A model generated the notes under the pieces. The model made no database searches. It saw only the letters and a list, made by a program, of their open reading frames with translations, and had not been told where the DNA came from. A DNA stretch of 64,000 bases from Bog-159 sp049511415 (GTDB lineage Bacteria > Acidobacteriota > Terriglobia > Bryobacterales > Bryobacteraceae): NCBI GenBank assembly GCA_049511415.1, contig JBEKYC010000001.1, positions 170,531-234,530 of the forward strand, read 5' to 3'. Within the stretch, counting starts at the first letter, position 1; each line of letters starts with the position of its first letter. Of this stretch, positions 51,528-61,700 are shown one piece after another. A program made the translations under genes and the position numbers.

Positions 51528-53444
51528 GTGAATTCAAGTATTAAAACAGCAATTATATGGGTGGTTCTGATTTGTCTTGCGGTGCTTTTGTGGACCATCG
51601 TAAAACAAAGCAAGCATCCGGCCGAGGAGCAGATCGCCTTCACGGATTTCCTCGATCAGGTTAAAGACCACAAGATCAAAGAAGTGAACATCAGCGGTAG
51701 CGAGGTTCACGGGGTTTATCAGGGCGGCGACCGCGGGATGCGCACCCTGATCCCCACCAACTACCCGGCCGTCTACGACCTGCTGTCGCAAAATGGCGTC
51801 AAGGTCGAAATCAAGGATACCAACTCCAATCCCTGGTTCTCCCTGCTGGTGCAGGCCTCGCCCTTCATTCTCCTGCTGGCGTTCTGGATCTTTATGATGC
51901 GCCAGATGCAGAGCGGCGGGAACAAGGCGCTGAGTTTCGGCAAGAGCCGCGCCCGTCTGCACTCCACGCAACAGAAGAAGGTGACATTTAAAGATGTCGC
52001 CGGTGTGGAAGAGGCCAAAGAGGAACTGCAGGAGATTATCGAATTCCTGCGCGAGCCCCAGAAGTTCCAGAAGCTCGGTGGCCGCATTCCCAAGGGCGTC
52101 CTGCTGATCGGACCTCCCGGCACCGGTAAGACGCTGCTCGCCCGCGCCATCGCCGGCGAAGCCAGCGTGCCGTTCTTCTCCATCTCCGGTTCGGACTTCG
52201 TGGAGATGTTCGTGGGCGTCGGCGCCAGCCGCGTGCGCGACCTGTTCGAGCAAGGCAAAAAGAACGCCCCCTGCATCATATTTATCGATGAAATCGATGC
52301 TGTCGGCCGCCATCGCGGAGCCGGCCTCGGCGGCGGGCACGATGAGCGTGAGCAGACCTTGAACCAATTGCTGGTCGAAATGGATGGTTTCGAATCAAAC
52401 GAAGGCGTGATCCTGGTGGCCGCCACCAACCGCCCCGACGTCCTCGATCCTGCCCTCCTCCGTCCCGGCCGCTTCGACCGCCGCGTAGTGGTCGGCCTTC
52501 CCGACGTGGGCGGCCGCGAAGCCATCCTGCGCGTGCACACCAAGAAGATCCCGCTGGGCGATAACGTGGATCTCTCCGTGCTCGGCCGCGGCACTCCGGG
52601 CTTGGCCGGCGCGGATCTCGCCAACCTGGTTAACGAAGCCGCGCTGAACGCCGCCCGCCAGAATCGCAAAGTCGTCATGATGATCGACTTCGAACTGGCC
52701 AAGGACAAAATCCTGATGGGCGCCGAACGCAAGTCCATGATCCTGAGCGACGACGAGAAGCGCAATACGGCCTATCATGAAGCCGGCCACGCGCTGGTCG
52801 CCGGCATCCTGCCCAACGCCGATCCGCTGCACAAGGTCACCATCATTCCGCGCGGCATGGCCCTGGGCGTCACCATGCAGTTGCCCATCGACGATAAGCA
52901 TTCCTACGACAAGGAATACCTGGAAGCCCGGCTCGCCATCCTGATGGCCGGCCGCATCGCCGAAGAGCGCTACATGCATCACATGACTACCGGCGCCGGC
53001 AACGACATCGAACGCGCCACCGACATGGCCCGCAAGATGGTCTGCGAGTGGGGTATGAGCGACCTCGGTCCGCTGAGCTTCGGCAAGAAGGAAGAGCAGA
53101 TCTTCCTGGGCCGCGAGATCGCCCAGCACCGCGACTACAGCGAAGAGACCGCCGTGCGCATCGACGAGCAGGTCAAGAAGCTCGTGCAGACCGGCTACGA
53201 TACCGCGCTGAAGATCATCGAAGAGCGTTCCGACGCCCTCGTGCGCATCGCCGAATCGCTGCTCGAGCGTGAAATCCTCGACGGCAATGAAGTGATGCAG
53301 ATCATCCGCGGCGAAACCTTGCCGCAAGCGCCTGCCAAGCCGCCCAAGGATACCGGCGATGGCGGCACGCAACAGGTGCTGCGTCCCGAACCCAGCCGGC
53401 GTCTGCCCGGCCTGTCCGAAGGCGAGCGGCCGCAGCCGGCGTGA
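51528..53444 (+). CDS. ftsH: ATP-dependent zinc metalloprotease FtsH
   Basis: A 638-residue membrane-bound AAA protease. The start is taken at GTG (51528), which has GGGAGG upstream; a GTG at 51513 is weaker. The N-terminal helix (IKTAIIWVVLICLAVLLW), a periplasmic domain, and a second helix (SPFILLLAFWIFMM) are followed by Walker A (GPPGTGKTLLA), Walker B (IIFIDEIDAVGR), the SRH (LLRPGRFDRRV) and the zinc site HEAGH, with the third ligand in the helix about 70-80 residues on. It degrades misfolded membrane proteins and regulators. The C-terminal tail is Pro- and Gly-rich. Confidence 0.96.
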   Translation: MNSSIKTAIIWVVLICLAVLLWTIVKQSKHPAEEQIAFTDFLDQVKDHKIKEVNISGSEVHGVYQGGDRGMRTLIPTNYPAVYDLLSQNGVKVEIKDTNSNPWFSLLVQASPFILLLAFWIFMMRQMQSGGNKALSFGKSRARLHSTQQKKVTFKDVAGVEEAKEELQEIIEFLREPQKFQKLGGRIPKGVLLIGPPGTGKTLLARAIAGEASVPFFSISGSDFVEMFVGVGASRVRDLFEQGKKNAPCIIFIDEIDAVGRHRGAGLGGGHDEREQTLNQLLVEMDGFESNEGVILVAATNRPDVLDPALLRPGRFDRRVVVGLPDVGGREAILRVHTKKIPLGDNVDLSVLGRGTPGLAGADLANLVNEAALNAARQNRKVVMMIDFELAKDKILMGAERKSMILSDDEKRNTAYHEAGHALVAGILPNADPLHKVTIIPRGMALGVTMQLPIDDKHSYDKEYLEARLAILMAGRIAEERYMHHMTTGAGNDIERATDMARKMVCEWGMSDLGPLSFGKKEEQIFLGREIAQHRDYSEETAVRIDEQVKKLVQTGYDTALKIIEERSDALVRIAESLLEREILDGNEVMQIIRGETLPQAPAKPPKDTGDGGTQQVLRPEPSRRLPGLSEGERPQPA

Positions 53445-54073
53445 TCCCGCATTTCCCTGTCTACCTGTTTGATATCGACGGCACGCTGCTCGATAGTGCG
53501 CTGGATATCTGTGGCGCGGTCGAGTTCGTTCTGGCGCAGCAGCCGCCGGCCCGCGATTGTTCCTTCGAATACCTGAAGGGCTTCATCGGCCGGCACCTGA
53601 TCGACCTTTTCGTGGAAGTGTATCCCGGCTGCACGGCGGAGCGTGTCGATACTCTGATCCAGCAATACCGGACCAACTACCTCTCCCGCGGCCACAAGCA
53701 AACCAAACCGTATCCCGGAGTGGCCGAGGCGCTGGCTGCACTGGGTGGCCGCAAATCCACCGCCACCACCAAAGGATCGCCCACCACCCGCGCGGTCCTC
53801 GATCAGTTCGGCCTGCTGCAATACTTCGATCACGTCCAGGGCACCGACGGCTTCCCCGCCAAGCCTGCTCCGGACGTCCTCTTGGCCGCCCTTACCGCGT
53901 TGGGCGCCGCGCCCGGCGACTGCCTCTTTGTAGGCGATTCGCCCGCCGACATGGAAGCCGGCCGCCGCGCCGGCGTGCGCACCTGCGCCGTGCGTTACGG
54001 CTACGGCAAAACAGATGAACTCGCCCGCTGGAACCCGGATTATTGGGTTTCCGACCTGCGCGAATTGGTCTGA
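53441..54073 (+). CDS. HAD phosphatase, phosphoglycolate-phosphatase type
   Basis: A 210-residue protein starting at GTG (53441), overlapping the ftsH stop by four bases. Motif I YLFDIDGTLLDSALDI, the cap (residues about 20-80), motif II TTKGSP, Lys in KPAPDVL (motif III) and motif IV FVGDSPADMEAGRRAG. This is the Gph/PpaX class, acting on phosphoglycolate or pyrophosphate-like substrates. The exact substrate cannot be told. Confidence 0.88.
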   Translation: MIPHFPVYLFDIDGTLLDSALDICGAVEFVLAQQPPARDCSFEYLKGFIGRHLIDLFVEVYPGCTAERVDTLIQQYRTNYLSRGHKQTKPYPGVAEALAALGGRKSTATTKGSPTTRAVLDQFGLLQYFDHVQGTDGFPAKPAPDVLLAALTALGAAPGDCLFVGDSPADMEAGRRAGVRTCAVRYGYGKTDELARWNPDYWVSDLRELV

Positions 54074-54084
54074 GACTCTCTGCT

Positions 54085-55353
54085 CTAAGGAACCAACTGG
54101 AAGACCGTTCCCCCACCACCGGGACCGCCATCGTAGGTGGTGCCATACAGGTTGCCGCTGCTGTCTAATACCAGGCCGCTGGGTTCGTATCCATCCCCAC
54201 CGTCGCCATTCAAGCTCGCAAGCAGGGTCCAGGTCCACGGATCGCCCGAAGACGCTGGCGGCGTGAGCGAAAAAATGGTTCCGCCGTATGGATTCCCGCC
54301 GCCCAGCGTGCTGCCGTAAAGCACTCCACCGCTGCCGATGGCCAGGCTTGCCTGAGGGTTCCAACCGTCAGTGCCGCCCGCGAAGCTGTACAGTACGCTC
54401 TCGGCCCATGCACCGCCGGGTGACGCAGGCGGGGTGAGCGAGTACACCGTGCCGCATCCATCGAAACAGGCGGAATTGGCTCCGCCGGATCCAGTGGCCC
54501 CGTAAAGCACGCCGCCACTGCCGATTACCACGCCTCCGAATGAGTCGGAGCCCTCGATGCCGCCGGGGTAACTGAAGCTATAGAGCACGGCTTCAGTCCA
54601 TTCTCCGCCCGGCGAACTGGGCGGAGTCAATGAGTAGACCGTGCCGGTATTATTAGCGCCGCCGTCGTAAGTAGTGCCATAGACCACCCCATTGCTGCCA
54701 ACTACCACCCCGGCGTAGGGGTAAGACCCGTCATTGGGAGGGCCCGTAAAGCTGTGCAGGATGGTCTCCGTCCACTTTTCCCCCGCGCTAGCGGGCGGAG
54801 TAAGCGCGAACACGGTGCCGCAACCTGGCTCGGGATTGCAGGCAGCGCTAGTGCCGCCTTGCCAGGTCGTCCCATAGAGCACTCCACCGGGGCCGACCAC
54901 CACCCCTGAGTACAATTTGTAGCCGTCGCCTTCCTTACTACCTTGGAAGCTGTACAGTGTCCGCTGCGTCCATGCGCCGCCGCTGGATTTCGGAGGAGTC
55001 AATGAGAAAACCGCGCCGGCGCGATGAGTTCCGCCAAGGAACAGAGTCCCGTAGAGGACCCCGCCTTTGCCAATGACCAGACCCGCCTCAGTGCTGTATT
55101 CGGTAGAAGTATAAATGGTCGACTCAGTCCAGGCGCCGCCCGGGGCTGCAGGCGGGCTCAGCGAGAACGCCGCATCTCCAGCATTGCCATAAAGCACGCC
55201 TCCCTTACCTATCACCACTCCTCCGTATTGAGCGGTATCGCCGGCGAAGGTGTAGAGCGTGTTGAGCGTTTGAGCACCCGCATGGGCAGCCAGAAAAAAT
55301 AGCGCCGAAAGAAGCACCCCGCTTGGATTTCGAGAAGTTGGAAGGCAGCGCAT
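54085..55353 (-). CDS. exported GloVer tandem-repeat protein, second type
   Basis: A 422-residue protein with a signal peptide (GVLLSALFFLAAHAGAQ). About seven repeats of 50-60 residues with the core GGVVIGxGGVLYGxT and TVFSLTPPASPGGAWTESVLYSF. They belong to the GloVer type, like the 775-residue frame near 19-21 kb, but the unit carries an added PPASPGGAWTE stretch, so this is a separate subfamily. Exported, function unknown. It faces the Gph-like gene tail to tail, 11 bases apart. Confidence 0.85.
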   Translation of the reverse strand: MRCLPTSRNPSGVLLSALFFLAAHAGAQTLNTLYTFAGDTAQYGGVVIGKGGVLYGNAGDAAFSLSPPAAPGGAWTESTIYTSTEYSTEAGLVIGKGGVLYGTLFLGGTHRAGAVFSLTPPKSSGGAWTQRTLYSFQGSKEGDGYKLYSGVVVGPGGVLYGTTWQGGTSAACNPEPGCGTVFALTPPASAGEKWTETILHSFTGPPNDGSYPYAGVVVGSNGVVYGTTYDGGANNTGTVYSLTPPSSPGGEWTEAVLYSFSYPGGIEGSDSFGGVVIGSGGVLYGATGSGGANSACFDGCGTVYSLTPPASPGGAWAESVLYSFAGGTDGWNPQASLAIGSGGVLYGSTLGGGNPYGGTIFSLTPPASSGDPWTWTLLASLNGDGGDGYEPSGLVLDSSGNLYGTTYDGGPGGGGTVFQLVP

Positions 55354-55475
55354 AGCTCCGGATTATCGCATACGCGATTTGGTGCGGCAAGTTCAGATCA
55401 AAACAACACCTGCCGCAAGTGTACAAAGGTCATCCCGACCCTCGCCGGAAACCCGAGGCCCTGCCAAACGTCGGC

Positions 55476-55504
55476 TTGACAGCCATGTATTGGTCTTGTT
55501 ACAG
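55476..55504 (+). promoter_or_regulatory. promoter before the M23 peptidase gene
   Basis: A perfect TTGACA (55476-55481) is followed after 17 bases by TTACAG (55499-55504) or after 18 by TACAGT. It lies in the 228-base gap between the divergent GloVer gene and the M23 peptidase gene, about 75 bases before its start codon. Nothing else recognisable is in this gap. Confidence 0.6.
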
Positions 55505-55581
55505 TCTCCTTTCGCCAATCTGAATAGCCCCCCGGACCTGGGTGGAAGACTTCCGTCTGCCGAGGCCGGTTGGAGAAGACT

Positions 55582-56460
55582 ATGCAGCAGAATTATTTTA
55601 TTTTGGTGCTGGCGCACTCGCTGCGCGGAAAGCTGCGCCGCATCCGCGTGCCGCTGACGGTGGTCTATGCCGTCATGGCCTTGGCCCTGCTCGGCTGCGT
55701 CTCGCTCGTCGGCTTGGTTTCCAGCTATGCCCGCATGGCCTGGAAGGTAGCCAATTACAACGCCCTCCGCCGCGATGTCGAGAACCTCCGCACGCGCTAT
55801 CAGCGCCTGCAAAAGGTGGTCAATCAGACCGATCAGCAGATGGCCAGCCTGGAGATGTTCGCCAACGAAGTCTCCGTGGCCTACGGCCTCAAGCAGAAAT
55901 TGGAAGGCCCGTCGAGCATCGGCGCGGAAGGCCGCCTGGTGCCGACCTTCCCCGAATCCTTGAACGAATTCCGGTATTTGCGCAGCTATCACGACGCGGG
56001 GAACAGCTTCGTGCGCCGTTGGCATACCAACGTGCAGCCCAGCATCTGGCCCGTGGAAGGCCGCCTGATGGGCGGCTATGGCGTGCGCACCGATCCGTTC
56101 TCGGGTGAAGGCGCCATGCACACCGGCGTCGACATTTCCGCCCCCACCGGAACCACCGTGCGCGCCACGGCCGATGGCATCGTCTCTTTCGCGGCCTGGT
56201 ATAACGGATACGGCCAACTCGTAGTGGTAAGCCACGGCGGAGGCGTCGAGACCTACTACGCGCATCTCTCGCGCTTCAGCGTGGTGGAGGGGCAAGAGGT
56301 CCGCCGGGGCGATCCGGTCGGCGCGGTCGGGAGCACCGGTCGCGTGACGGCTCCCCATCTGCACTATGAAGTCCGCATCGGCGGCGCGCCAGTGAACCCG
56401 AACAGTTACCTCTCGCGGGCCGGCGTGGTGCAGGCGGTAAAAAAAGATTTCCCGTTTTAG
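55582..56460 (+). CDS. membrane-anchored M23 peptidase
   Basis: About 292 residues from the ATG at 55582, preceded by GGAGAAG. An N-terminal membrane anchor (LTVVYAVMALALLGCVSLVGLV) and a coiled coil (about 55-95; LRRDVENLRTRYQRLQKVV) lead to an M23 LytM-type domain: MHTGVDISAPTGTTV with His and Asp zinc ligands, the VVVSHGGGVETYYAHLSRF strand and TGRVTAPHLHYEVRIGG with the catalytic HLH. It cuts or remodels peptidoglycan in the periplasm. The full zinc site suggests an active enzyme. Confidence 0.9.
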   Translation: MQQNYFILVLAHSLRGKLRRIRVPLTVVYAVMALALLGCVSLVGLVSSYARMAWKVANYNALRRDVENLRTRYQRLQKVVNQTDQQMASLEMFANEVSVAYGLKQKLEGPSSIGAEGRLVPTFPESLNEFRYLRSYHDAGNSFVRRWHTNVQPSIWPVEGRLMGGYGVRTDPFSGEGAMHTGVDISAPTGTTVRATADGIVSFAAWYNGYGQLVVVSHGGGVETYYAHLSRFSVVEGQEVRRGDPVGAVGSTGRVTAPHLHYEVRIGGAPVNPNSYLSRAGVVQAVKKDFPF

Positions 56461-56475
56461 GCCGGGGACTGTCCA

Positions 56476-57495
56476 ATGAAACCGATCTTTCCGCGTCTTC
56501 TCGCGGGTATCCTGGGTATTGTGTTGCTGACCGCGGCCTATCATCGCCTGAATTCTTCCTCGCTGATGGCCGATGCCGCCAACCGGTTTCTGGCCTCCCT
56601 GACGCCCGAACAACGCGCCAAAGCCACCTTCACTTTCGAAGAGGATGAGCGGCAAAACTGGCACTTCGTTCCCATCGAGCGCAAAGGCCTGGCCCTGCGC
56701 GAGATGACTCCCGCCCAAAAACACCTGGCCACCGCCCTGCTAAGCGCGGGACTGAGCCAGCAAGGTTTTCTGAAAGCCGAAACGGTCATGAGCCTGGAGG
56801 ACGTGCTGCTCTCGATCGAGCACGGCAGCGGTCCCGAGCGCGACCCCGAGAAGTATTTCGTATCCATATTCGGCCAGCCCACCGCGGATGGCGCTTGGGG
56901 CTATCGCGTGGAAGGGCATCATCTCAGCCAAAACTACACGGTGGTCGGCGGGCACGTCGCGGGAGCGCCCAGCTTCTTCGGCGCCAATCCGGCCGAAGTG
57001 CGGGACGGACCGCGCAAAGGTCTGCGCACGCTCGGAGCCGAGGAAGATCTGGGCCGGGCCGTGATCCAATCGCTCGATGCCGAACAGCGTAAGGCCGCCA
57101 CCGTGAGCACGAAGGCTTATCCGGACATCATCACCATGGACAGCCGCCAAGCCGCTCTCAAGGGCCAGCCCTCCGGATTGCAGGCTTCCAAGATGACGGC
57201 CAAGCAGTTCGATCTGCTCCTGGCCCTGCTCGGAGAGTACGCGAACAACATGCCCGAACAGATCGCCCAAGCCCGCGAGGACCAGATCAAGAAGGCCGGC
57301 AAAGACATCTACTTTGCCTGGGCGGGCGGGACCGAAAAAGGCGATCCGCACTACTACCGCGTGCAGACCGCATCGTTCCTGATCGAATACGACGACACGC
57401 AGAACAACGCCAACCACATCCACTCCGTGTGGCGCGACTTCAACGGCGACTTCGGCGTGGATCTGCTGAAGCAGCATTACCAATCCAGCCACTAA
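56476..57495 (+). CDS. exported DUF3500 protein
   Basis: A 339-residue protein with a signal or anchor sequence at the N-terminus (RLLAGILGIVLLTAAY). The body fits DUF3500: FLASLTPEQRAKATFTFEEDERQNWHFVP, RKGLALREMTPAQKHLATALL, the HHLSQNYTVVGG strand and the end YRVQTASFLIEYDDTQNNANHIHSVWRDFNGDFG. DUF3500 proteins are periplasmic and of unknown function. It follows the M23 gene by 15 bases and may share its transcript. Confidence 0.85.
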   Translation: MKPIFPRLLAGILGIVLLTAAYHRLNSSSLMADAANRFLASLTPEQRAKATFTFEEDERQNWHFVPIERKGLALREMTPAQKHLATALLSAGLSQQGFLKAETVMSLEDVLLSIEHGSGPERDPEKYFVSIFGQPTADGAWGYRVEGHHLSQNYTVVGGHVAGAPSFFGANPAEVRDGPRKGLRTLGAEEDLGRAVIQSLDAEQRKAATVSTKAYPDIITMDSRQAALKGQPSGLQASKMTAKQFDLLLALLGEYANNMPEQIAQAREDQIKKAGKDIYFAWAGGTEKGDPHYYRVQTASFLIEYDDTQNNANHIHSVWRDFNGDFGVDLLKQHYQSSH

Positions 57496-57534
57496 GTGCG
57501 CTCGCCACGCGGAGTACAATAAATAAAGACCCGC

Positions 57535-58749
57535 GTGTATAAAACTAACTATTATTTGGCCGTGCTTTGTGTTCTTGCCGCGCTGGCGCTGGCCGGCTGC
57601 GGCAAACCGCCGGCGCAACCCATGAGCATGGGACAAATGCCGCCGGTTCCGGTAAGCGTCGCGCAGGCCTCCCAGGAGGCTGTGCCCGTCGAGATCCGCG
57701 TGGTCGGCACCGTGGAGCCTTCCATTACCGTGCAGATCAAATCGCAGGTGGCCGGCGAACTCATGAGCGTGCATTTCACCGAAGGCAGCGACGTGCATAA
57801 AGACGATCTGCTGTTTGAGATCGATCCGCGCCCCTACCACGAAGCGCTGGCGCAGGCCGAAGCCGCGGTGGCCAAGGATCGCGCGCTACTGGCGCAGGCG
57901 CAGGCCAATCTGGGCCGCGATCAGGCGCAGGCCAAGAGCGCGGAAGCCGATGCTTACCGCTACGAAGAGCTGGCCAAAGAGAATGTCGGGTCCGCCATGC
58001 AGGCTACCCAGCAGCGCGCCGCAGCGGATGCCGCGCGCGAATCCGTGCATGCCGATCAGGCGGCTATCGACAGCGCCCGCGCCTCGCTGGCTAGCGACGA
58101 GTCCGCCGTGGCGCGCGCCAACCTGGATCTCGCATACTGCGAGATTCGCTCGCCGGTCAGCGGCCGCACCGGCAACGTGCTGGTGCACGCGGGCAATCTG
58201 GTCAAGGTGAACGATGTGGCGCTGGTGGTGGTCAATCAGATTGCGCCCATCTTCGTCTCTTTCGGCGTTCCCGAAGAACAACTCGCCGCCATCCGCCGCC
58301 GCGGCCGCGACGGGCTGGAGGTGCTGGCCTCCACGGATGCGGACTCCACCAAGGTCTCGCACGGACGGCTGAAGGTGGTCGACAATGCCGTCGATACCAA
58401 TACCGGCGCCATCAAGCTGAAGGCCGTTTTCGATAACAGCGAGCATGTGCTGTGGCCCGGCCAATTCGTAAATGTGGTGCTGACCCTGGACACGCAGAGC
58501 AACGCCACCGTGGTGCCCACCGAAGCGGTCCAGGATGGCCAACGCGGGCAATTCATTTTTGTAGTGAAGCCCGACCAGACGGTGGAATCGCGGCCGGTCA
58601 CCGTGACGCGCACCATCGGCAGGAAAGCCGTAATTGGCAAAGGCATCGCGCCGGGAGAAACGGTGGTCACCGACGGCCAGTTGCGCCTGTTCCCCGGCGC
58701 CAAGATCCAACCGGTGCCCGCCGCCAAAGTCGATAACCTGGCACTCTAG
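57535..58749 (+). CDS. RND efflux periplasmic adaptor (MFP) lipoprotein
   Basis: A 404-residue membrane fusion protein. It starts at GTG (57535); the lipobox is LALAGC (cysteine at about residue 22). Then come the first barrel-like strand block (EIRVVGTVEPSITVQIKSQV), a long alpha-hairpin (about 100-190), the lipoyl half (LAYCEIRSPVSGRTGNVLVHAG) and the C-terminal barrel (NATVVPTEAVQDGQRGQFIFVV). It links the inner-membrane RND pump to an outer-membrane channel; such a channel is not in the window. The pump gene begins one base after its stop. A TACAAT is found at 57515-57520. Confidence 0.9.
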   Translation: MYKTNYYLAVLCVLAALALAGCGKPPAQPMSMGQMPPVPVSVAQASQEAVPVEIRVVGTVEPSITVQIKSQVAGELMSVHFTEGSDVHKDDLLFEIDPRPYHEALAQAEAAVAKDRALLAQAQANLGRDQAQAKSAEADAYRYEELAKENVGSAMQATQQRAAADAARESVHADQAAIDSARASLASDESAVARANLDLAYCEIRSPVSGRTGNVLVHAGNLVKVNDVALVVVNQIAPIFVSFGVPEEQLAAIRRRGRDGLEVLASTDADSTKVSHGRLKVVDNAVDTNTGAIKLKAVFDNSEHVLWPGQFVNVVLTLDTQSNATVVPTEAVQDGQRGQFIFVVKPDQTVESRPVTVTRTIGRKAVIGKGIAPGETVVTDGQLRLFPGAKIQPVPAAKVDNLAL

Positions 58750-58750
58750 C

Positions 58751-61700
58751 ATGCACATCTCCCGCATCTTTATCGCGCGGCCGGTCATGACCGCGTTGGT
58801 CATGCTGGCGATTTTATTGTTCGGCGTGGTGGCCTTCCGCGCGCTGCCGGTGGCGGCCCTGCCCACCGTGGATTATCCGAATATCCAGGTGACCGCCGCG
58901 CTGCCGGGCGCCAGCCCCGAGACCATGGCCTCCGCGGTAGCCACGCCGCTGGAGAAGCAGTTTTCCACCATCGCCGGCGTGCAGAGCATGAACTCCACCA
59001 ACAGCCAGGGCGCTACCACGATTACGGTGCAGTTCACGCTGGCGCGCAACATCGACGCAGCCGCCCAGGATATCCAGGCCGCCATCGCCGCGGCCGGAGG
59101 CCTGCTGCCCGCCAGCATGCCGCATCCGCCTTCTTACCAGAAAGCCAATCCGGCCGATCAGCCCATCCTGTATCTCTCGCTGACCTCCGATACTCTGCCG
59201 CCTTACACGCTGGATGAATATGCCGAGACTCTGCTGGCGCAGCGTCTCTCGATGGCCAGCGGCGTCTCCCGCGTGCAAGTCTACGGCGCCCAGAAATACG
59301 CCGTGCGCGTGCAGTTGGACCCCAATGAACTGGTGGCGCGCGGCCTGGGATTCGACGAAGTGATGCAGGCCGTCGCGCGCAGCAACGTTAACCTGCCGAC
59401 CGGCAGGCTGTACGGCGAGAAGCAGGCTTTCACGGTCCAATCGAGCGGCCAACTCACGCACGCCGCGGACTACCGGACTATGGTGGTGGCCTACCGCAAC
59501 GGCGTGCCCATCCGCCTGGAGCAACTCGGCCACGTGATCGACGGCGTGGAGGACGACAAGGCCGTGGCGTGGTTTAACGGCGTGCGCGGCATGATCCTGG
59601 GCATCCAGCGGCAACCCGGCACCAATACGGTGGAAGTGGTGCGCAACGTCAAGGCCGTGATGAAGGAACTGGCGCCGCAGATTCCGCCGTCGGTGAAACT
59701 GGATATCGCCTTCGATGCTTCGCAATCGATCCAGGGCTCCATCCGGGACGTGGAGTTCACCCTGGTGCTGACGGTGGGCCTGGTGGTGATGGTGATCTTC
59801 GTTTTCCTGCGGAACCTCAGCGCTACCTTGATTCCCGGTGTGGCGGTGCCGCTTTCCATCGTCGGCACTTTCGCCGCCATGTACCTGCTGGGCTACAGCC
59901 TGAACAATCTGTCGCTGATGGCGCTGACTCTTTCGGTCGGCTTCGTGGTGGACGATGCCATCGTCATGCTGGAGAATATCGTCCGCTACATGGAAATGGG
60001 CAAGGGACGCATGGAAGCCGCATTGCTGGCCTCGCGCGAGATCGGCTTCACCATCATCTCCATGACCATCTCGCTGGTGGCGGTCTTCATTCCGGTGCTG
60101 TTCATGGGCGGGATCGTGGGCCGCCTGCTGCACGAATTCTCGGTGACCATCACCGTGGCCATTCTGATTTCGGGCTTCGTGTCCCTGAGCCTCACCCCCA
60201 TGCTGGGCAGCCGCTTCCTGCGCTATAGCCATACCGGCAGCCACGGGCGCATGTTCGGGGCCTTCGAAGCCGGCTTCCGCGGCATGACGTCGGCCTACGA
60301 ATACACGCTCAAGCAGGTCCTGCGGCATCAGTTCGCTACCGTGATGGTGGCTTTTCTGCTGCTGGGCGGAACGGTATACCTGTTCCTCACCATGCCCACC
60401 GGCTTCATTCCCAGCCAGGACAGCAGCTTCGCATTCGGCATCGGCATGGCCGGACAGGACATCTCGTTCGAGTCCATGGCCAGGCATCTGCGGGCCGTAT
60501 CGCAGATCGTGCAGGACGATCCGAATGTGGTCTCCACCGGAACGTTCCTCATGGGCGGCAACCAGGGCGGCTTCTTCGCGCATATGAAGCCGCGCTCCGA
60601 GCGCGCAATGAACGTGGATCAGATCATTGGGGAACTGCGCCCCAAGATCGCCAACGTGCCCGGCATCATGATGTTCGTGCAGAATCCGCCGCCCATCACG
60701 GTCAGCGGCCAGTTCACCACCAGCATCTACCAGATGACCATGCAGAGCTCCAATCTGCAGGAGATCTACAAATGGGTGGACCCGCTGCTGGGCAAGATGC
60801 GCACGCTCCCCGGATTCCTGGACGTAAACTCCGACCTGCAGATCGCCAGCCCGCAGGTGATGGTGGATATCGACCGCGACCGCGCCGTGGCGATGGGCCT
60901 GTCACCCGAACAGATTCAGGATGCGCTGTACGCGGCCTACGGCGACCGCCAGGTTTCGACCATCTACACGCCGGCCAACCAGTATGAAGTCATCATGCAG
61001 GTGGAGCCGCAGTATCAGCGCACGCCCGAAGGCCTTTCCAAGATCTATCTGCGTTCCACGCAAGGCCCCCTGGTGCCGCTGGCATCGGTAGTGAAGCTTT
61101 CACGCACCGTGGGTCCGCTGAGCATCAATCACTTCGGGCAACTGCCGGCCGTCACCATTTCGTTCAACCTGCAGCCCGGCTACTCGCTGGGCCAGGCTGC
61201 CGACAAGGTGAAGGAAACCATCCAGGATATGCGCATGCCGGCCAGCATCAGCACCAACTTCCAGGGCACCGTGAAGGAATTCCAGCAGTCCTTCCAGGGG
61301 CTTACGATTTTGCTGATCGTGGCCATTCTGGTGATCTACATCGTGTTGGGGATTCTGTATGAGAGCTTCATCCATCCCATCACGATTCTTTCGGGACTGC
61401 CTTCCGCCATATTCGGCGCGCTGCTGACTCTGCGGCTGTTCCACAAGGAATTGGATCTGTACGCGTTCGTCGGGTTGATCATGCTGTTCGGCGTGGTGAA
61501 GAAGAACGCCATCATGATGATCGACTTCGCGCTGGAAGCCCAGCGCGTGGAAGGCAAGACGCCGTTTGAAGCGATCTTCTCCGGATGCATGCTGCGCTTC
61601 CGCCCGATCATGATGACCACGGTGGCGGCGCTGTTCGGCACGCTGCCGATCGCGCTGGGCTACGGAGAAGGCGCCGACGCGCGGCAGCCGCTGGGGCTGG

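Noticed and set aside
58814..60583. Long minus-strand open frame inside the RND pump gene
   Set aside because: It is His/Arg/Gly-rich, matches no family pattern and is the shadow of a GC-rich gene with clear RND motifs.
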